Below, piece after piece: positions 7,598-13,077 of a DNA stretch of 22,716 nucleotides. Numbering within the stretch: position 1 is the first letter of the stretch; every line of letters starts with the position of its first letter. Origin of the DNA: a virus; the IMG/VR virus record IMGVR_UViG_3300029989_000161, positions 1-22,716 of that record; one strand, written 5' to 3'. A program made the translations under genes and the position numbers. The notes under the pieces were generated by a model, which ran no database searches, had not been told where the DNA came from, and saw nothing but the letters and a program-made list of their open reading frames with translations.

Positions 7598-7978
7598 ATG
7601 AAAATATCAGATTTTTACACCTTATGTGACGAACAATTAAAAACTTGTAGAGAAATATTAATGCAAAAAAATAAGGAATATTCAACTGATGATAGATTAC
7701 ATACTTTTAAAATGGCAGCAGTATTACAAAACATTAGCACACGTAAAGCAATTATTGGTATGATGGATAAGCATGTTGTATCTATACACTCTATGTGCTC
7801 CGGTAATGAGGAGTATACCCTTGATATATGGGAGGAAAAGATTACTGATAACATCAATTATTTAATACTTTTACGTGCTGTAGTATCAGAAGAAATGCAA
7901 AACCAAAAATCAAATATAGTCATTACCGATGATAATCATGTAAGAGATTATATGAAAAAGATAGAGGAGGAAGCTTAG
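7598..7978 (+). CDS. DUF1599 / Nmad1-like nucleotide-modification-associated protein
   Basis: 126 residues from ATG 7598, chosen because TGGAGG (7584-7589) is well spaced; the upstream in-frame ATG 7583 precedes the SD. The pattern C-R-E-I-L-M-Q-K-N-K-E-Y-S with a later F-K-M-A-A, then MMDKHVVSIHSMC and EKITDNINYLILLRAV, fits the all-helical DUF1599/Nmad1 family found in phages and linked in the literature to nucleotide modification or hydrolysis. Conserved acidic, Lys and Asn positions at E-K-I-x-D-x-I-N-Y are visible. The substrate is not known. There is no promoter copy between the 7554 terminator and this gene. The C-terminus EEEA is set by the terminator hairpin. Confidence 0.72.
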   Translation: MKISDFYTLCDEQLKTCREILMQKNKEYSTDDRLHTFKMAAVLQNISTRKAIIGMMDKHVVSIHSMCSGNEEYTLDIWEEKITDNINYLILLRAVVSEEMQNQKSNIVITDDNHVRDYMKKIEEEA

Positions 7979-7991
7979 GCTTCTTTCTTTT
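7970..7991 (+). terminator. Stop-in-loop terminator (GAAGC-TTAG-GCTTC)
   Basis: GAAGC 7970-7974, loop TTAG 7975-7978 with the TAG stop, GCTTC 7979-7983, tract TTTCTTTT running into the TCGC box at 7991. Confidence 0.72.
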
Positions 7992-8015
7992 CGCATTGTT
8001 TACAACCCCTATAAT
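7991..8015 (+). promoter_or_regulatory. TCGC/ACA/-10 phage promoter
   Basis: TCGC 7991-7994, ACA 8002-8004, TATAAT 8010-8015 followed by AGAAT. Serves the gene at 8046. Confidence 0.78.
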
Positions 8016-8045
8016 AGAATAAAAATTATTAGGAGGATTTATATT

Positions 8046-8306
8046 ATGAACAAAAGTGAAAAAGCATTATTGGTTATTGTAGGTTTAGGAGTAGTAACTA
8101 GTTTGGCAATACTTGTAAAAGGGTATGGACAAATGAGATATTACGATGGACGTATCAGTAAGTATAATGAATTGAAACCAGTTTTGGAAGGAATGCAGAT
8201 GATACTTAATAAAAACAAAAAAGAAGAATTGACTAATCAAGGACGTGAAGAATTATTCTCAGAAGTAGAACGTATCATGGGAATAAGGAAAAACGAAGAA
8301 GCTTAG
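8046..8306 (+). CDS. Small membrane-anchored protein
   Basis: 86 residues with SD TTAGGAGG. A membrane helix lies at about residues 6-25 (KALLVIVGLGVVTSLAILVK); the rest is a charged, helical, probably cytoplasmic domain with a coiled-coil look (residues 40-80). Ends NEEA-stop with the TAG in a terminator loop. It has its own promoter at 7991. I do not recognise a family; the N-terminal anchor plus helical tail resembles other tiny phage membrane proteins. Confidence 0.72.
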   Translation: MNKSEKALLVIVGLGVVTSLAILVKGYGQMRYYDGRISKYNELKPVLEGMQMILNKNKKEELTNQGREELFSEVERIMGIRKNEEA

Positions 8307-8322
8307 GCTTTCTTCTTTATTT
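8295..8322 (+). terminator. Stop-in-loop terminator, extended stem
   Basis: GAAGAAGC 8295-8302 pairs with GCTT (8307-8310) and CTTC (8312-8315), with one bulged T at 8311. Loop TTAG contains the stop TAG 8304-8306. Tract TTTATTT follows. Confidence 0.72.
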
Positions 8323-8346
8323 CGCGTCAATTACACCACCTATAAT
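8322..8346 (+). promoter_or_regulatory. TCGC/ACA/-10 phage promoter
   Basis: TCGC 8322-8325, ACA 8333-8335, TATAAT 8341-8346 followed by AGAAT. Serves the gene at 8375. Confidence 0.78.
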
Positions 8347-8374
8347 AGAATCATATTTTAAGGAGGAAATTAAA

Positions 8375-8611
8375 ATGTCAGATGATAAAATTGTAAAAAT
8401 TGCAGCAGTAACGATTGTTGCGGTAATAGCTATACCTATATTGGTAAAGACAGCTGTTATCGTGGGAAGCGCGACTTATTGCGGAATTACAAATGCAATC
8501 AACACGGCGAAATATAAAAAGAAAATTAAAAAAGGTTTAAAAGATGGAAGCATAGTAGAACGCGATGGCCAATACTTCGAAGTAGAAGTTACAGACATTG
8601 AGGAAGCTTAG
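8375..8611 (+). CDS. Small membrane protein
   Basis: 78 residues with SD TTAAGGAGG. Residues 6-40 are strongly hydrophobic (IVKIAAVTIVAVIAIPILVKTAVIV region), possibly one long or two short membrane helices; a Lys-rich stretch (KYKKKIKKGLKDG, about 49-61) and an acidic end follow. The segment GSIVERDGQYFEVEVTD looks like a small beta hairpin. Ends EEA-stop with TAG in the loop of the next terminator. Own promoter at 8322. Function unknown. Confidence 0.72.
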   Translation: MSDDKIVKIAAVTIVAVIAIPILVKTAVIVGSATYCGITNAINTAKYKKKIKKGLKDGSIVERDGQYFEVEVTDIEEA

Positions 8612-8624
8612 GCTTCTTCTTTTT
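8600..8624 (+). terminator. Stop-in-loop terminator, 8-bp stem
   Basis: GAGGAAGC 8600-8607 pairs with GCTTCTTC 8612-8619 (one G-T wobble); loop TTAG 8608-8611 holds the stop. TTTTT at 8620-8624 follows. No promoter copy comes next, although the ligase gene starts 31 bases downstream. Confidence 0.75.
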
Positions 8625-8655
8625 GCTAACCATATGATTAAAGGAGGTGAATAAA

Positions 8656-9906
8656 ATGAGCATTATTAACAAGGAAGCGCGTATGGCAGATCTAATTGAC
8701 ATTCTGTATGATGCTAGAAGTAAATATTATTCTGGCGAAGAGGAGTCGCCTATTACGGACGCTCAATATGATAGATATTTAGTAGAGTTAGCAAATCTAG
8801 AAGAGGAAACACATACTCGCTTGTACGAATCCCCAACGACAAAAGTTGGTTTTGAAGAACTAGAAGGCGGTAGAATAAAACATTATATGTCCATTCTTTC
8901 GTTAAAAGATACTAAGAATATAGACGATTTGTTATATTTCCTTGGCGAACGAGAAGGAGTATTATCATGGAAACTTGATGGTATGTCTATTGTTTTGTAT
9001 TACTTGGATGGTATATTGCAAAGAGCTGTAAGTCGTGGTGACGGTCATTATGGTAAAGATATCACGAGAAATGTTATACTTATGCGCAATGTACCGAAGA
9101 CCATAAATATGAAATCCATGAAGGGCGAAGTAATTATACGTGGAGAAGGCTGTCTATCTATTAATGAATTTGCCCATATTAAGAAAACTCAAGAGGGAGA
9201 ACGATTCAGCAACCCTCGTAATATGGCCGCAGGGCTTATAAATGCTACTAAAACTTCATCAACCTTATTAAGGCATTTATCCTTTGTTGCTCATTCTGTC
9301 ATATTGTTACAAGGATTACCATGGCATACAACACAAAGAACAGAGGAATTGGCTCACCTAAGAGATTTCGGTTTTAATGTAGTTCCATATTCTAAGGTAT
9401 TAAATTTTGAATTAAAACATCTGATTGAGCATTATACGAACGAAGTAGAAAACTTTGAATTTCCTGTGGATGGGCTCGTGTTGACTCTAAACGATATAGA
9501 ATATGGCAGCTCTCTAGGTGCTACAGCCAGATTCCCTAAGCATAGCATGGCTTTTAAGTGGCCCGATATATCTGCTTTAACTACTGTTATTGGTATGAAA
9601 TGGAGTGTTAGTGGCACAGGATTGATAACACCTGTTGTATTGTTCGACCCCGTGCAACTTGAAGGGACAATAGTTAAACAAGCAAACTTACATTCATTGA
9701 GGATATTCGAAGGATTGGGTATAGGCATAGGCGATAGTTTAGATGTATTCAAGGCCAATAAGATAGTCCCCGAAGTTAAGGAGAACTTGACAAGATCGGG
9801 AACTGAGAAATATCCACGTAAATGCCCATTTTGTGGAGAAGATACAACAGTAATAGATGGTGATAAGACAAGAAAATTATATTGCTATAATTGTGCCGAT
9901 CGATAA
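8656..9906 (+). CDS. NAD+-dependent DNA ligase, short phage form
   Basis: 416 residues, against about 670 for bacterial LigA. It seals nicks using NAD+. The NMN-binding Ia domain is at about 10-65 (SPITDAQYDR). The nucleotidyltransferase domain has the KLDG adenylation site (Lys106), SRGDGHYGKDITRN (127-139), IRGEG (161-165), FSNPRNMAAG (184-193), and AFKWP with Lys301. The OB-fold part has LITPVVLFDP, and a four-Cys zinc finger (Cys390, 393, 410, 413) closes the protein. The HhH and BRCT domains are absent. Motif IV reads DGLVLT (272-277) where LigA enzymes usually have DGVVIK, so that Lys is Thr277 here. Start ATG 8656 follows AAAGGAGGTGA; GTG 8647 lies inside the SD and is rejected. Confidence 0.92.
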   Translation: MSIINKEARMADLIDILYDARSKYYSGEEESPITDAQYDRYLVELANLEEETHTRLYESPTTKVGFEELEGGRIKHYMSILSLKDTKNIDDLLYFLGEREGVLSWKLDGMSIVLYYLDGILQRAVSRGDGHYGKDITRNVILMRNVPKTINMKSMKGEVIIRGEGCLSINEFAHIKKTQEGERFSNPRNMAAGLINATKTSSTLLRHLSFVAHSVILLQGLPWHTTQRTEELAHLRDFGFNVVPYSKVLNFELKHLIEHYTNEVENFEFPVDGLVLTLNDIEYGSSLGATARFPKHSMAFKWPDISALTTVIGMKWSVSGTGLITPVVLFDPVQLEGTIVKQANLHSLRIFEGLGIGIGDSLDVFKANKIVPEVKENLTRSGTEKYPRKCPFCGEDTTVIDGDKTRKLYCYNCADR

Positions 9907-9907
9907 T

Positions 9908-9932
9908 TCGCGAAAATTACACATTATATAAT
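9908..9932 (+). promoter_or_regulatory. TCGC/ACA/-10 phage promoter ahead of leader RNA 1
   Basis: TCGC 9908-9911 within the palindrome TTCGCGAA, ACA 9919-9921, TATAAT 9927-9932 followed by GAAGAG. It begins two bases after the ligase stop and drives the structured leader and the 10088-11314 genes. Confidence 0.78.
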
Positions 9933-10066
9933 GAAGAGAAACATTGTAGTGATACGAATGTAGGTACCGTCCAGTTTGCGAATTGGATACCGAGAGGTAA
10001 GGAAGGTCCCCGCAATGTTTAATAAGAGGTAGTTCGACACTCACCGACATCTCTTCATATTTTTAT
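9933..10066 (+). ncRNA. Structured 5' leader RNA 1 (upstream of DUF6353 locus A)
   Basis: About 130 non-coding bases between the promoter and the SD. Nested pairings by eye: GAAGAGA (9933-9939) with TCTCTTC (10050-10056); AACATTG (9940-9946) with CAATGTT (10013-10019); and inside these a hairpin of GGTA (9963-9966) with TACC (9988-9991), a CCG bulge, then TCCAGTT (9970-9976) with AATTGGA (9981-9987), capped by TGCG. A GTTCGAC segment lies at 10032-10038. The outer stem is followed by ATATTTTTATTT. It could be a riboswitch-like attenuator, a protein-binding operator or a stabilising leader. The first few bases of the outer stem may lie at or just upstream of the transcription start, which weakens that stem. 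Confidence 0.55.
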
Positions 10067-10080
10067 TTCTTGAAAGGAGA
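10066..10080 (+). promoter_or_regulatory. Repeated SD hairpin, copy 1
   Basis: TTTCT (10066-10070) pairs with GGAGA (10076-10080) around a TGAAA loop, using G-T wobbles. The SD of the gene at 10088 is in the 3' arm. Part of a family with the core TCTTGAAAGGAG. Confidence 0.5.
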
Positions 10081-10087
10081 AATAGTA

Positions 10088-10279
10088 ATGTTCACTATGA
10101 CCAAATGGCAAGGACGAATCTACAAAGATGTAGATGGTAAGTTGTATTTTATGACTAAAAATAAAGTTGTTGAATACAAAAATTGCACTAAAGAAACATT
10201 CGTATTTACACCTATCGATAAATTGTCAAAGGAGGAGTATGACGAGTTTCTTAAAGATTCACAATACCCAGGTTATTAA
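10088..10279 (+). CDS. Small protein, first gene of DUF6353 locus A
   Basis: 63 residues, beginning MFTMTKWQGRIYKDVDGKLYF. ATG 10088 is chosen by the AAAGGAG SD; an upstream TTG (10070) falls in the SD hairpin. It looks like a compact mixed alpha/beta fold with two N-terminal strand pairs and a C-terminal helix (KLSKEEYDEFLKD). No membrane helix and no recognised family. It follows leader RNA 1 and is followed 34 bases later by the DUF6353 gene, so it is probably co-transcribed with it. The matching position in locus B (21118) holds an unrelated membrane protein. Confidence 0.7.
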   Translation: MFTMTKWQGRIYKDVDGKLYFMTKNKVVEYKNCTKETFVFTPIDKLSKEEYDEFLKDSQYPGY

Positions 10280-10313
10280 ACTACAAAAGATTAAATCTTG
10301 AAGGGAGTCACAA

Positions 10314-11117
10314 ATGAAAAGTTTTAGTGAAGGTAATGGATTAACTCAAGCAGCAAAAAACCTCGGGGGTGTAATTTCTCAAAATAGTCCGACAATTCTC
10401 ACCGGAATTGCTGTTGCTGGGCTTGTAGGTACGGTTGTGTTTGCGGTTAAAGCAACTCCAAAGGCACTATCTATTATGGATCAGGAGTTGGATAACAGAG
10501 GGTATTATAATGATAGTCTACCCGATATGATATTGCCTGATTTGACGAAGATGGAGATTATTAAATTAACATGGAAATGTTATATCCCGGCAGTATCAAT
10601 GGGCATCATAACCATAGCATGTATCATAAGTGCGAATAATATCTCGTTGAGACGTAACGCCGCACTAGCTAGTCTATATGGTTTGACAGAGGCAGCGTTT
10701 AAGGAATACCAGTCAAAGGTAGTAGAAACTATAGGTAAAAATAAAGAACTAAAGGTTAGGGATGACATATCTGCTGACCGTGTGAAAAATAACCCAATTA
10801 GTAAAAATGAGGTCGTATTTACAGGAAAGGGTAGTGTGATATGTTATGATAGTCTGTCTGGTAGATACTTTAAGAATGATATTGAGCAGATAAGACGTGT
10901 AGTAAATGACCTTAATCATTCTTTAATGAATGATGGATTTATGACCCTAAATGAACTATATTATGGACTTGGTTTATCTGCAAATAAGCTTGGCGACGAA
11001 ATGGGTTGGGATCTTGATAAGGGTTTAGTTGAGATATCGTTTAGTACACAATTAACCGGGGACAACGAACCTTGCATAGTTTTAAACTATGATGTTGTGC
11101 CTAAATTTAGGAGGTAG
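10314..11117 (+). CDS. DUF6353-family phage membrane protein (locus A)
   Basis: 267 residues. It has the family layout as I recall it: an N-terminal helix ending near ISQNSPTILTGIAV, a first membrane helix (about 24-44), a charged stretch, the motif LTWKCYIPAVSMGIITIACIISA containing the second membrane helix (about 81-105), RRNAALASLYGLTE, a helical region with AFKEYQSKVVETIGK, and a soluble C-terminal part with VICYDSLSGRYF and LNELYYGLGL...GW. Both membrane segments are flanked by basic residues. Function unknown. A divergent, longer copy lies at 21301. SD is GAAGGGAG in a weak version of the repeated SD hairpin (10296-10307). Confidence 0.82.
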   Translation: MKSFSEGNGLTQAAKNLGGVISQNSPTILTGIAVAGLVGTVVFAVKATPKALSIMDQELDNRGYYNDSLPDMILPDLTKMEIIKLTWKCYIPAVSMGIITIACIISANNISLRRNAALASLYGLTEAAFKEYQSKVVETIGKNKELKVRDDISADRVKNNPISKNEVVFTGKGSVICYDSLSGRYFKNDIEQIRRVVNDLNHSLMNDGFMTLNELYYGLGLSANKLGDEMGWDLDKGLVEISFSTQLTGDNEPCIVLNYDVVPKFRR

Positions 11118-11122
11118 CTAAT

Positions 11123-11314
11123 ATGCCAGAAATTATAGAAACTGTAGAGCTCACAAGAGAAGAACAAGACGTCATCATAGCAATATCTAAAAGGGTTGGA
11201 TGCGACAGGGATGGGGATATCCTGTCCTTCTTTGTAAAAGAGGATGAGGGAATTTCAAGTCTTATTCCTAGGAGATCAATGACCATTCCGTCCTTCGAAC
11301 CACCAAGAAAATAG
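11123..11314 (+). CDS. Small acidic protein, function unknown
   Basis: 63 residues, SD TAGGAGG overlapping the end of the DUF6353 gene (11109-11115), ATG 11123. Sequence starts MPEIIETVELTREEQDVIIA and has a Pro/Arg-rich C-terminus (PRRSMTIPSFEPPRK). No membrane helix and no recognised motif. Close spacing to the DUF6353 gene suggests it belongs to that operon. The stop TAG at 11312-11314 is immediately followed by the next TCGC promoter. Confidence 0.65.
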   Translation: MPEIIETVELTREEQDVIIAISKRVGCDRDGDILSFFVKEDEGISSLIPRRSMTIPSFEPPRK

Positions 11315-11315
11315 C

Positions 11316-11340
11316 TCGCAAGAATTACATATGCTATAAT
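11316..11340 (+). promoter_or_regulatory. TCGC/ACA/-10 phage promoter
   Basis: TCGC 11316-11319, ACA 11327-11329, TATAAT 11335-11340 followed by AGAAA. Serves the gene at 11377. Confidence 0.78.
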
Positions 11341-11376
11341 AGAAATAAAAATACTATATGAAAAGAGGAAATCATC

Positions 11377-11604
11377 ATGGACGAAAAGAAAGGTACATTG
11401 GTTGAATTCATTAAAGGAAACAAAGGTAAAATCATTAAAGGAGCATTAATTGTTGTAGGCGTGGTAGCGGGGATTGTAATAATCAGAAAGCTATCTAGCG
11501 GAGGCGATGAGCTATTAGATGTGATGGACACTTTGTCACCAGGTGAAGCAATCATGGACGGACTTGGAAACATTGGCGAAGTCGCTGAGAACATAATACG
11601 ATAG
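11377..11604 (+). CDS. Small single-pass membrane protein
   Basis: 75 residues, SD AAAAGAGG. N-terminal charged segment (MDEKKGTLVEFIKGNKGKIIK), then one membrane helix at about 23-38 (GALIVVGVVAGIVIIRK), then an acidic helical tail with several Gly residues. Function unknown. The gene stands alone between its promoter (11316) and a strong terminator hairpin (11615), another single-gene cassette, but this terminator is of a different sequence and does not contain the stop. Confidence 0.72.
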   Translation: MDEKKGTLVEFIKGNKGKIIKGALIVVGVVAGIVIIRKLSSGGDELLDVMDTLSPGEAIMDGLGNIGEVAENIIR

Positions 11605-11614
11605 AACTATAGTG

Positions 11615-11651
11615 GAGACATTTAAGAAATTAAGTGTCTCTTCTTATTTTT
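11615..11651 (+). terminator. Strong intrinsic terminator with GAAA tetraloop
   Basis: GAGACATTTAA (11615-11625) pairs over 11 positions with TTAAGTGTCTC (11630-11640), one of them a wobble, capped by GAAA. TTCTTATTTTT follows. The tail CTCTTCTTATTTTTACTT closely resembles the end of both leader RNAs (CTCTTCATATTTTTATTT). Confidence 0.85.
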
Positions 11652-11670
11652 ACTTTAAGGAGACAAAAAT

Positions 11671-12276
11671 ATGATAAGATACAAAAGCCAAAAAGAAAGA
11701 GAAAAAAGGGAACTTCGTATGCACTATATATGGGCATTCGTATTGATAATACTCATAGCCACCATATTAAACCAGTGTGCAATACATAAAAATACCGAGG
11801 TCATTGCAACCCCTATGACCGTCGAATTAACACATGCGGATATTGAGGATGTCATACCTGTTACGGACGTACGGCATGAGGAACATGAAAAGCTCCAATA
11901 CGGATTCACCGAGAAGGAAATATATCTACTTGCTCAGTTGCTATGTGGAAGTAAGAATATTGATGGCGATGGAGAGTATGACTTTGATTTTATGAACGAA
12001 ATTGATTATGGAGAAGTTGGAAAAGTGCTTGGTGTTATTATGAATCGTATTGATTCTGGTAAGTTTCCAGATAATGTAAAAGACGTTGTACTTGCAAGGA
12101 ATCAGTTCCCAAATACAATGCCTAGAAATATAACAAAAACACCATCAGATAAGGCTTTAAAAATCGTTAGAGAGTGGTGCGGGGCATATGATCATTATGC
12201 TCCAGGAATACAATCTATACCAAGAAATCATATATATTTTAATGGTAATGGTAAGACAAATACCACAAGGTCTTGA
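11671..12276 (+). CDS. SleB-like (Hydrolase_2) cell-wall hydrolase, membrane anchored
   Basis: 201 residues. A Lys/Arg-rich N-terminus is followed by one membrane helix (about 19-38), so the enzyme is probably anchored with its domain outside the membrane. The C-terminal domain (about 78-201) shows the SleB-type order: EKEIYLLAQLL, GEVGKVLGVIMNRIDSGKFPDNVKDVV, NQFPN, and HIYFNGNGKTNTTR at the end. At the place where SleB proteins have their catalytic Glu, this one reads CGS (92-94), with acidic DGDGEYDFD shortly after, so activity is uncertain. It may serve in lysis or in DNA entry. SD TTAAGGAGA lies 3' of the strong terminator; no promoter copy precedes it. Confidence 0.72.
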   Translation: MIRYKSQKEREKRELRMHYIWAFVLIILIATILNQCAIHKNTEVIATPMTVELTHADIEDVIPVTDVRHEEHEKLQYGFTEKEIYLLAQLLCGSKNIDGDGEYDFDFMNEIDYGEVGKVLGVIMNRIDSGKFPDNVKDVVLARNQFPNTMPRNITKTPSDKALKIVREWCGAYDHYAPGIQSIPRNHIYFNGNGKTNTTRS

Positions 12277-12278
12277 TT

Positions 12279-12303
12279 TCGCGGATAAAACACACTCTAT
12301 AAT
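12279..12303 (+). promoter_or_regulatory. TCGC/ACA/-10 phage promoter
   Basis: TCGC 12279-12282, ACA 12290-12292, TATAAT 12298-12303 followed by AGAAT. Starts two bases after the hydrolase stop and serves the gene at 12332. Confidence 0.78.
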
Positions 12304-12331
12304 AGAATCTAAAATTGAGAGGAGAATTATT

Positions 12332-12607
12332 ATGAGTAAAGCATTAAAAGTGGTAAAGATAACAGGAGCAATAGTTATATCAATAGGTATAGGTGCAGTT
12401 GCTGGTAATCTGATTAAAGTAACAACCCTTGAAGGTACAAAAAAAATAGGAAAAATTTGTATTGCAGTGGGAAGTTTCTTTGTAGCGGGATTAGCAGCAG
12501 ATGCGGCGAGTACTAAGTTTGAGAACACTATAGACCGAGTTGTAAAAACCATAAATGTATGGACAGCAGATAAAGAGAACAAAGAAGATTTAAAGACGGA
12601 AGCTTAG
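12332..12607 (+). CDS. Small membrane protein with two hydrophobic segments
   Basis: 91 residues from ATG 12332 with SD GAGAGGAGA. Two hydrophobic helices: about 9-30 (ITGAIVISIGIGAVAGNLI) and 41-60 (ICIAVGSFFVAGLAADAA), separated by a short charged loop; the tail is charged. Function unknown. Ends DLKTEA-stop, with TAG in the loop of the GAAGC-TTAG-GCTTC hairpin. Its last 31 bases plus terminator match those after the gene at 7201 almost perfectly but in a different frame. The upstream in-frame extension to 12188 overlaps the hydrolase and promoter and is not supported. Confidence 0.72.
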   Translation: MSKALKVVKITGAIVISIGIGAVAGNLIKVTTLEGTKKIGKICIAVGSFFVAGLAADAASTKFENTIDRVVKTINVWTADKENKEDLKTEA

Positions 12608-12620
12608 GCTTCTTTCTTTT
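12599..12620 (+). terminator. Stop-in-loop terminator (GAAGC-TTAG-GCTTC)
   Basis: GAAGC 12599-12603, loop TTAG 12604-12607 with the stop, GCTTC 12608-12612, tract TTTCTTTT. It is the last hairpin of this family and precedes the long operon at 12649, which lacks its own promoter copy. Confidence 0.72.
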
Positions 12621-12628
12621 ATTTAAAC

Positions 12629-12645
12629 ATCTCTTGAAAGGAGAT
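12629..12645 (+). promoter_or_regulatory. Repeated SD hairpin, copy 2
   Basis: ATCTCT (12629-12634) pairs with GGAGAT (12640-12645) around TGAAA: five Watson-Crick pairs plus one wobble. The SD of the gene at 12649 lies in the 3' arm. Confidence 0.6.
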
Positions 12646-12648
12646 ATT

Positions 12649-13077
12649 ATGTTTGTAAAAATGAAACCAGTTTGCGATTGTGGATTTGTTTTAAACGAGC
12701 TTATAATTGGATATGCTAACGATGAGCTTCTTATACAGCCAGTAAGTAATGCAAAGATGGCATTCCCTAGGGTTGTTAAGTGTCATCCGGATGTTTGTCC
12801 TAGTTGTGGGGAGAAAATAGAAGGTGTAAAGTATCAAGTTCCAGACCTATTAATAAGATATTTGTATATAATGGACAAAAATATACGGAGGCGGAGAAAC
12901 ATGAAAATAAATAAAGGGTTTATATTTAGTGTGGCACTCGATGACGATGGCACTGGCGTGTTGGTTGTTGGCGAACAGATAGATGGTAAAACAGAAGTTA
13001 TAAATGCGTTTGAAGGAAAAGAAGCTTGGGATCTGTTTAACAAATTAACTATTAAAGAGGAGGAAAAGAAAATATGA
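12649..13077 (+). CDS. Zinc-ribbon protein fused to small C-terminal module
   Basis: 142 residues. The N-terminal part has CDCGF (about 9-13), a further Cys at 45 and CPSCGEKIE (about 50-58), a zinc-ribbon-like arrangement. Around residue 85 the sequence MKINKGFIFSVALDDDGTG begins a second module that resembles the C-terminal part of the gene at 16207 (both end with a G-x-T-x-x-x-N-x-x-x-G-x-x-A-x-D-L-x-x-x-L pattern). A separate SD (GGAGG, 12887-12891) and ATG 12901 lie exactly at the module boundary, so a 58-residue second product is possible. The stop overlaps the next start (ATGA). No function known. Confidence 0.68.
   Translation: MFVKMKPVCDCGFVLNELIIGYANDELLIQPVSNAKMAFPRVVKCHPDVCPSCGEKIEGVKYQVPDLLIRYLYIMDKNIRRRRNMKINKGFIFSVALDDDGTGVLVVGEQIDGKTEVINAFEGKEAWDLFNKLTIKEEEKKI

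Noticed and set aside
9933-10066. A T-box or known metabolite riboswitch
   Set aside because: I could not find the conserved T-box segment or the hallmark motifs of riboswitches I know; it is reported only as an unclassified structured leader.
12188-12331. Upstream extension of the 12332 gene
   Set aside because: It would overlap the end of the hydrolase gene and run through the TCGC promoter; the ATG at 12332 has a good SD.
6827-12620. A CRISPR-like array formed by the repeated GAAGC-TTAG-GCTTC borders
   Set aside because: Spacing is irregular and the intervals are full genes with SDs, so these are terminator/promoter borders, not repeats and spacers.
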